A stretch of 64,000 nt of DNA from Xestospongia muta (lineage: Eukaryota; Porifera; Demospongiae; Haplosclerida; Petrosiidae): assembly GCA_963693285.1 (NCBI GenBank), contig OY848920.1, positions 9,596,182 through 9,660,181 on the forward strand. Reading direction: 5' to 3'. A program made the translations under genes and the position numbers. The notes beneath the pieces are model-generated. The model was not told the DNA's origin. It saw only the letters and a list, made by a program, of their open reading frames with translations, and did not search any database. Every line of letters begins with the position of its first letter. Within the stretch, counting starts at the first letter, position 1. Below are positions 52,464 to 64,000 of this stretch, one piece after another.

Positions 52464-53798
52464 TTAAAAAGTCTTTTTATTAGTATATTTTATAGAATAA
52501 TAATTATTCAAAAAATCTAACACAGCTGGTGTACTGGACAAAGTATTGAAAATTCGCTGTTCAGTTTTTGCTTGCACTTTTTCTAACATATAGATCAAAT
52601 GATGATGAAATGAAGTGAAGGTCAAACCACACCTCAAAGATATGTCAACCCAATCTTGGACACATTCCAATGGTGTCTCATCAAATCCAGCATACATAGC
52701 TGGGTTTTGTAGAATCCCGCGTGCAGCCATAACTCCATCTACACCAGTATAAGCTACCGTTCTATTTATATCAGACTCATTTTTAATATCACCATTAGCC
52801 AGCACTGGTATACTGACATTTTCTTTTACAAGTTTAATGGCTTCTAAACTAACTGGTTCTGCTCTTTGTAATATTGTCCGTCCATGGACTGTTATCCAAG
52901 CAACACCAGCCTTCTCAGCTCTCCTTCCCAATTCAACAGTCTGTCTGTCTAAGAAGGAAGCATAGTTAAATAGCTAGCACTAAGTGTACATAATAAGATG
53001 TACAGTACTTTAACAAAGGAGGCAAGGATTACACTTAATCCTTAGCCAATGATGTGTAAATATACATTTTCTCTGAATACACAAGATAACAGTCAAGAGT
53101 CTGGGAACCAGACACATAATAATTTCAATAATAGAACTACAAAATTGATATAAATAACTACTCACCAAGCATTGGACTGTCTAACAATTAATTAACAATT
53201 ATATATTGAATTAATATATAAAAACCAAAGATTACAGATCATAGTACAGATATCAAGTGTTTAAGGACAATTTAAATTTATTACTCAATTAATTATATTA
53301 ATTAATTAATCAATTAATTTTTATTGACCTGAGATCATCATGTACTCGTATCTTTATAGATATAGGTATGTGGGTGCGTCTCTTTGCACATTGCACCATC
53401 TCACAGACCAACTGTGGTTGAGTGATGAGGTATGCTCCATATTGGTCCTGTATTGCCCAGCGTTGAGGACATCCACAATTGAGATCAACACCGTCTGCAT
53501 AAGGAGCTACCAGTGATACAGCTTTACTAAAATCATCAGCATTGTTAGCTGCAAACTGTACTATTAGAGGTCTATCTGTGGAGTCTGTGGTGAACTCGAC
53601 ATCCCTTGCTTTTTCAGAATTGATAAAGGATTCTGAGACGATCATAGGCGTACAGGCCACGTGGCAGCCATATTTTCGTACAAGTTTTCTGAAGGGTAGC
53701 TTGGAATATCGGACCATAGGAGCACATACTCGTACAACTTGTTTTGAGTCAAATAATTTTAAAATATCAGTTTCTTTGGAGCTCTCTGCAAGAGCCAT
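52464..53798 (-). CDS. DUS4L: tRNA-dihydrouridine synthase, DUS4L type
   Basis: Two exons, 53329-53798 and 52464-52944, 951 bp, 316 residues, matching DUS4-like enzymes. FMN-dependent reduction of uridine to dihydrouridine in tRNA D-loops. The N-terminal barrel starts VRVCAPMVRYSKLPFR. The catalytic Cys is in DLNCGCPQRWA. ITVHGRT, SIPVLANGDI and GVMAARGILQNPAMY carry the family's phosphate/FMN-binding positions. The acceptor must be the second AG of AGACAG (exon starting at 52944) to keep the frame LRQTVELG. The start is 58 bp from the NDUFB4 start on the other strand. The remaining distance to the ankyrin array is only decayed sequence. Confidence 0.94.
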
Positions 53799-53856
53799 AA
53801 AATATACGTGAAGTCACGCCCATTCAATAGACTGTTTTGACTCCACCTATTACAAG
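53799..53856. promoter_or_regulatory. 58-bp DUS4L/NDUFB4 divergent interval
   Basis: The two start codons are separated by 58 bp, so 5' untranslated regions and promoter must be extremely short or overlapping. No TATA-like word is seen between them. Confidence 0.6.
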
Positions 53857-54179
53857 ATGGCGGATTACAAGTACAGGTTTATAGTTAGAAGACCTGAAAA
53901 ACCTCCGGAAGAATGTGGACTAATTGAGGTACGTGAAGTAGACAAAACATGACTACTATTTTTTTCTATCTCTCTAAAATACCACAGAGATCCAATGCTG
54001 TAGAAAAATGGGGCAGAATGCGTGAACGGACTGTTGAACATTTCAAGTTTACTCCTAGAACCACAGCCTATTGCCTTATTTGGGCATTACTGGTGCCGCT
54101 TGGATTACTTAATATCATAAAATGGGAGAGACGTAGAAAAGACATTGCTAAAGGCAAACCACCGACACCAATGTTATAG
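53857..54179 (+). CDS. NDUFB4: respiratory complex I subunit NDUFB4-like
   Basis: Two exons, 53857-53928 and 53988-54179, 264 bp, 87 residues, shorter than human NDUFB4 (about 129). It has the family layout: a soluble N-terminal part, a WxRxR...FxPTPR-like block here seen as WGRMRERTVEHFKFTPR, one membrane segment (AYCLIWALLVPLGLLNII), then a basic WERRRKDIAKG end. It would be an accessory subunit of the membrane arm of complex I in the inner mitochondrial membrane. Assignment rests on this layout and is less certain than its neighbours because the protein is small. Confidence 0.75.
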
Positions 54180-54907
54180 GAACAATAGTATCTATGGCAA
54201 CTATCTCAAGTACTGTATGTTAATTAACCTGATATTAATAAATTGATAACAAACAAAATAAACTGACGAACGTAAACTTGTGTAGAAAGATGTTATTGGT
54301 TGTCTAATTTCTATGCAAGACACTTACAATATCATAGTTTGTATGTTGTGAAATTATTAAGTTGAGACCAGATGTTATGACAATATTACTTGTAAACTTG
54401 AGGTGGGTTATATAGGAGCAGCTAGTCTATTTAATGCATTGTCTATGAAATGACATTAATCACCCATTGGTAATTTATCAAAACGTAGTCTTTGTATCCA
54501 ACCCCTCCTTTTTTAGGTGGTTAGGAAGAACTGGATCTACAAGCCATTTATAGGTTGGTATCCCAGGATTACATGGTCCAATAGACCTTTACTCCTTAGA
54601 CCATGAATGCTCTAAATATAGTAACATGCTTTCTAAAAATAGTAACACATGCAGTGTATTGCTATCTAGCACATCACAAGTCCTGTTTATTGATATTATG
54701 ATACATGGCGTCATCGAAATAAAGTACTGATCTTTAAGGAATAGCAAGAGATCCTGGTGGCCATTTCAAAGTTTTAACAAATACATACGCTGTCATTTTA
54801 CATTTAATAAGAGTTTTAATAAAAATGAACCAGTTATTATACAATATATCTTGTCACAAAATCATTGCAATTTAAAAAGGATATCTTAAACCACACCCCC
54901 AACATTG
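54180..54907. other. intergenic interval NDUFB4 to CTPS
   Basis: About 730 bp between two convergent stop codons. An AATAAA-like word near 54255 could serve NDUFB4. No further gene seen. Confidence 0.55.
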
Positions 54908-59488
<4,581 letters not shown>

Positions 59489-60086
59489 GTTGCTTCTAAA
59501 AAAAGAAAAATATATAAAGATGATGACATCGTGTTGCAATAGCAATCTTTAATTCATAGGAATTCCATAGCTATGTTGTCATTTACATAGGTTGGGGCCA
59601 AAACGACATGGTTTTTTCTCCTTTAGTGCAGCTCTTAACAAACCGTTGATAGGATATAAAAACCCGCCAAAAATACTTAATAAATAGATTCACATCAGTT
59701 ATAAAAACAGGACATCAGTCATTCTATTACACGTACCTTTAATAAATAAATAGAATGACTCACTAAAGACAAGGAAAGAGAACGATAGTGTTTAGTAGGA
59801 GTAGGAGTAGGTGAGCTTGAATTTGCGGAAAGGAAGGTAGAGTGACAAGTACTTACGAGAAATGACTCCACTATAAAGAAATGAGGCGCTATTTACAATT
59901 ATATATAGCATGTGCTCCAACCACAAAGCATAATTATCCAATCAGATTTCACTAAAACTCATTTGGACTTCCCTCTAGCGCGAATCTACATTTTAAATTC
60001 CAATACAAGCTGCTGTTTCTTAGTTAAAGAAGGCAAAGATACTGACCACATGTCCTAACATTTCTACAAATACTGGTCTTCCTATA
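59489..60086. promoter_or_regulatory. CTPS/MCM8 divergent upstream region with probable CTPS 5' non-coding exon
   Basis: An acceptor (CTTTTTTTAG in gene direction) sits just upstream of the CTPS start at 59495. A good donor (CATTTCTC then GTAAGTACTT) lies at about 59856, so a short non-coding exon upstream of 59857 is likely. MCM8 starts at 60087 on the other strand. Bidirectional use is inferred. Confidence 0.5.
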
Positions 60087-61896
60087 ATGTCCGATAAGAA
60101 CATCCGAGGAAGCAATAGAGGTCACTACAGTAACCGTGGTTCCAATAGAGGTTACTATGGCAACCGTGGTAGTTGGCGAGGTCGTTGGTCAGGTGGTGGA
60201 CAATGGAGTAGAGGGAGAGGTTGGCGTGGTCGTGGTCAACCACAACAAAGAGGAACTGCAATATCAAGAGGTACGCAAGATACCTCTCAACCTCCTCCAG
60301 CAAAGAGACCACACTTAATTCAGACAACATTGATAGTCTGCCCGTACACACACTGGAAGACTTATTTACCTACAGAAAGTACTTATTTATCAATTCATTT
60401 ATTTACTAATTCACATTTCTATAAACCATTAATTCATGATCAGCTGTTCATACACCGATCCATCCGTCTCTCCAACTTAACTAATGTTTCTATCCTTTAG
60501 CTTACACATCGGAATCAAGTAGTCTATCAAAGAAGATCAAAGCTTTTGAATGTTATTTTACACACCACATACCTCAATACAATAATGTATGAACACACTA
60601 TTGTACACATACATATACATAGTCAAATATTATTGTAATGTTATCCCTCCATTCATTCATTCATAATGGTTTAATCCTTTGATCCTGTCTTTATAACACA
60701 TTTAGGAAGACATTGATATCAATAAATCTGTACCAGTTAACTATATAGAGTTATTACAAGCCCCAGGTAAAAAACAATATTATAATATTCAAAACATTGT
60801 ACATGTGTAACCCTTATTTTATATGTACTTCATGTACATATACATGTACATATACATGTACATGTACATATATATGTAGGCATACATATACATGTACATG
60901 TACATATAGATGTATATGTACATGTATATGTACATGTACATATATATGTAGGCATACATATATTTCTCTTTATAGAACTCAAGGAGACAATGCCTGATAT
61001 TGGTAATGACATCAAAGGTAGTCCAGAATTATTACTAAACTCTATGGCATTGGCTTTTCACACAGTAAGATTTAATATTGAACTCAACTTGTTACAGTAA
61101 GACTTACCATACAATCTTGTCCCTTATAATATTCCTCATGACATTAACTAACATTGTACAATATGTGTCTATATTGTTTATTGTGTTCTAAGTATCTAAT
61201 GAGCTATTTTATATGTCCATTCTTGAATAGGTTCTAGAGAAGACACTTGAAGGATCTATTGAAGGTGAAGATGGAGGTGATGATGATATAACAACTGAGA
61301 GAATATCGTTGACCAATGATAAATTCTATATCAGGTAGAAGATACATCATTGATAATAGATTATTAAAATAATACAAGATACATCATTGATCATAGATTA
61401 TTAAAATAATACAAGATATATCATAGATCATAGATTATTAAAGTAATACTCTACAATGTATGGAGACTATGGACACATATGCACTCCATGTGTATCCAAC
61501 ATTTGTATTGAGAAACTATAACCTATAGATATACATGTACATGTATTAAAAAACTCTACAAATATATGTATAGTACATGTACATGTACATGTATGTACAG
61601 TAACCTTTATTGAAATCACTTATTGACAGGTGCTCAGTTTTATGTTTGTTACAAGAATGTATTACACATTATGATGTATCTATCAATAGCACTTACTTAC
61701 TGTTATAGGTTATATGGTGTTGAGCCATTAACTCCATTACGAAGTGTAAAGGCTCCTTTGTTTGGTAAATGTGTTGCTGTAAGCGGTACTGTTGTTAGAG
61801 TGAGTTGTATACGACCTCTGGTGACCAGAATGGCTTTTCAATGTGCAATTTGTAGAGAAGTACATGTAAGGAGATTAAAATCAAGGAAGATTTATG

Positions 61897-61936
<40 letters not shown>

Positions 61937-64000
61937 TCAAGTCTATTCCACTGCCTGATGGTAAATATTCTCTTCCAACAAAGGTACTATATATAATATA
62001 AAATATATGTAAAATATATTCTCTCTTTTAGTGTCCTACAGAAGAATGTAGAAGTAAACTGTTTACTCCATTAAGACAATCAACTATGACAGAGACAATA
62101 GATTGGCAGACCATCAGGTAATTAATCGAATCCTGAAACATAACCCTCTGGGATGGAATGGAACCCTCTATGGAACCCATGGAATTATAGAACTAGGATG
62201 ATTAAATCAAGGGGCTGTTATTCCAGGGTCTCATAATGTCATAGGTTCTATCCAAATATTATGGGAATTTTTGGAATTTTTATAAACTTGTATATTTTTC
62301 TTACAATAGTTTCTATGGTTACTAAACTAATTTATTGTAGATTGCAGGAGAGAGCAAGTGATGATCATCGTGAAGCAGGGCGTATCCCACGTACTATAGA
62401 CTGTGAACTGACAGCTGATTTAGTAGATAGCTGTGTACCGGGAGACATGGTGACTGTTACAGCTGTAGTCAAGGCAACTGGATCACATGATGATAGTATG
62501 ATAGTCACATGACTCATTGATATAATTTTGTTTCAGATCGTCCTAGAAGTTCCAAAGACAAATGTATGTTCCTTCTTTATCTACATGCAATCTCCGTAGT
62601 TAATAGTAAAACTTCTGATGATGGTATGACAGATGGAGTACAAGAGTTCTCAACTAAAGTACATTGAGTTGTTTCTTAATTATTATTTTATTTGTTGTTG
62701 TTATTTGTTAAGGATTGTTATGCTATACAAGAGATATACAGTGATAAAGATGTTTTCAAGTTGTTAGTAGGGTGAGTGGATTTAATGTTGGATGGATGGA
62801 TGTAAGGAGTGACAGACAGATATATCTTTGTCATGTTTAGATCGCTATGTCCTACTATATATGGTCATGAAGTAAGACATTATTTATTATAAAGTATTTT
62901 CGTTACTTTAATATGTTAATTTCAGTTAGTAAAAGCTGGTCTTCTTTTGGGATTGTTTGGAGGATGTCAAGATTTCTCAGACAATCAAAACAAGGTATAA
63001 TGCATTACTAATAAATCGTCATGGTTACATCTTGTTAACACTAAAAAAGATCATTTTTTCTTTATTGTACAGCATTCTTTGTCAATACGCGGTAATCCTC
63101 ACATACTAGTAGTTGGAGATCCAGGCTTAGGAAAGAGCCAGGTTAAATATTAAGATATAATCCTGTACTCTTTATCTGAAAGTCTTCTCATTGGAACACT
63201 TTATCTTCTAGATGCTCCAAGCAGCTGCTAATCTTGCTCCACGTGGTGTCTATGTTTGTGGTAATACTACAACATCTTCAGGTTTAACTGTGACCCTTAC
63301 AAAGGAGACAGGAAGTAATGACTATGCTTTAGAAGCTGGTGCTTTAGTGCTTGGAGATCAAGGTCATTGAAACCTTGTAGAAGTACATGTAGATTACCAT
63401 GGTTACCAGACAACTGTTTATAAACTACATAGGGTACATGGAGTATGTATATGTCATACCATATTTGGGCTATTTGGGGTATTAATATGTAGTATAATAG
63501 GTTCATTGTAGTCTATATGGGCAGCTGTGGTTTATTGGGGTATCTTCATTATTCTATACATTAGATACTTCATTCATTGGATCTCATACATCTAATCTTA
63601 GTGGATAACTCATTCAATAGATAATTATGTTGCTGGGTAACTGGGTGTTTATTTTATTATTGTATACATGAGATCCAAAGAATGAAGTATCCAATGTATG
63701 AGATCCAAAGAATGAAGTATCCAATGTATGAGTTCCAAAGAATGAAATATCCAATGTATGAGTTCCAAAGAATGAAATATCCAATGTATGAGATCCAAAG
63801 AATGAAATATCCAATGTATGAGATCCAAAGAATGAAGTATCCAATGTATGAGATCCAAATTATAAGATCTAACAAATAAGTGAATGAATTATTGAAATAA
63901 TGAATTATCCAATAATGTGTTATCAATAATAACTTATTAAAGTACACAATGATGTAATTATGACATCATAATTTTTATTTATAGGTTGTTGTTGCATTGA
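60087..64000 (+). CDS. MCM8: DNA helicase MCM8 (5' part; runs off the window)
   Basis: Exons: 60087-60378, 60501-60586, 60706-60766, 60976-61064, 61231-61334, 61709-61865, 61942-61983, 62032-62117, 62341-62495, 62537-62658, 62713-62771, 62841-62871, 62926-62994, 63073-63141, 63212-63362, and 63985 onwards, with consistent phases. It works in homologous recombination with MCM9. The N terminus is Arg/Gly-rich ([10 protein letters not shown]), as in other MCM8 proteins. The zinc-finger Cys pairs are in CAICREVH and CPTEECRSK. The family block [13 protein letters not shown] follows, then Walker A in [11 protein letters not shown], and [17 protein letters not shown]. The last partial exon reads GCCCID/E, the start of the Walker B region. 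The remaining third of the protein lies beyond 64000. Confidence 0.95.
60838..60962. repeat. (TACATG)n-like low-complexity tract in MCM8 intron 3
   Basis: Self-complementary TACATGTACATATACATG words fill the end of the intron, and similar words recur at 61535-61600. Frames open on both strands are artefacts. Confidence 0.85.
61898..61933 (+). repeat. (CT)n tract at an MCM8 3' splice site
   Basis: CT repeats followed by CACCTCAAG form the acceptor of the 42-bp exon at 61942. Confidence 0.9.
63545..63865. repeat. 30-bp tandem array with an inverted copy in MCM8 intron 15
   Basis: Six direct 30-bp units (ATGAGATCCAAAGAATGAAG plus TATCCAATGT) lie at 63668-63857. One reverse-complement copy (ATACTTCATTCATTGGATCT plus CAT) lies at about 63567-63590. 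The array is multiple-of-three spaced, so artefactual frames are open on both strands. Confidence 0.93.

Overview
The window looks like a piece of a compact, AT-rich invertebrate nuclear genome. The genes are split by many short GT-AG introns, often 45-60 bp, and several neighbours start head to head only 60-600 bp apart. Death-domain/ankyrin proteins of the kind expanded in sponges make a demosponge such as Amphimedon my best guess. That taxonomic call is inference; no search was run.

Left flank (1-23 kb), conserved housekeeping and centrosome genes: a CEP85/CEP85L-like coiled-coil gene (minus, 15 candidate exons of which 14 are accepted), two convergent aldo-keto reductases of the L-galactose dehydrogenase type, CEP57 (minus, 7 exons), the mitochondrial presequence protease PITRM1 (plus, 27 exons) and an ACAT2-type thiolase (minus, 8 exons). 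Summing my exon coordinates keeps each of these frames intact from start to stop. The introns are full of tandem repeats: a 58-bp satellite in both orientations, a 37-bp array, a 27-bp array, and long CT/CA tracts placed directly in front of 3' splice sites.

Centre (23.4-52.4 kb), the accessory region and the most interesting part: eight same-strand, intronless paralogues. Each has an N-terminal death-fold domain, a conserved middle domain of about 200 residues that I cannot name, about 11 ankyrin repeats, and a Pro/Gln-rich tail. The upstream regions fall into four classes in the order A B C C D A B D, and class C is class B with a 250-bp foldback element inserted. Ankyrin-gene remnants lie between and around the genes. 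Four of the eight have lost their C-terminal tail through four different lesions. The 5' halves are nearly identical in DNA, while the ankyrin half of copies 5, 6 and 7 is diverged. This suggests a young family shaped by unequal crossing-over and gene conversion, possibly an innate-immune or death-signalling adaptor family.

Right flank (52.4-64 kb): DUS4L (minus), NDUFB4 (plus, sharing a 58-bp start-to-start interval with DUS4L), CTP synthase (minus, 16 coding exons) and the 5' part of the helicase MCM8 (plus), which runs off the right edge just inside the Walker B exon.
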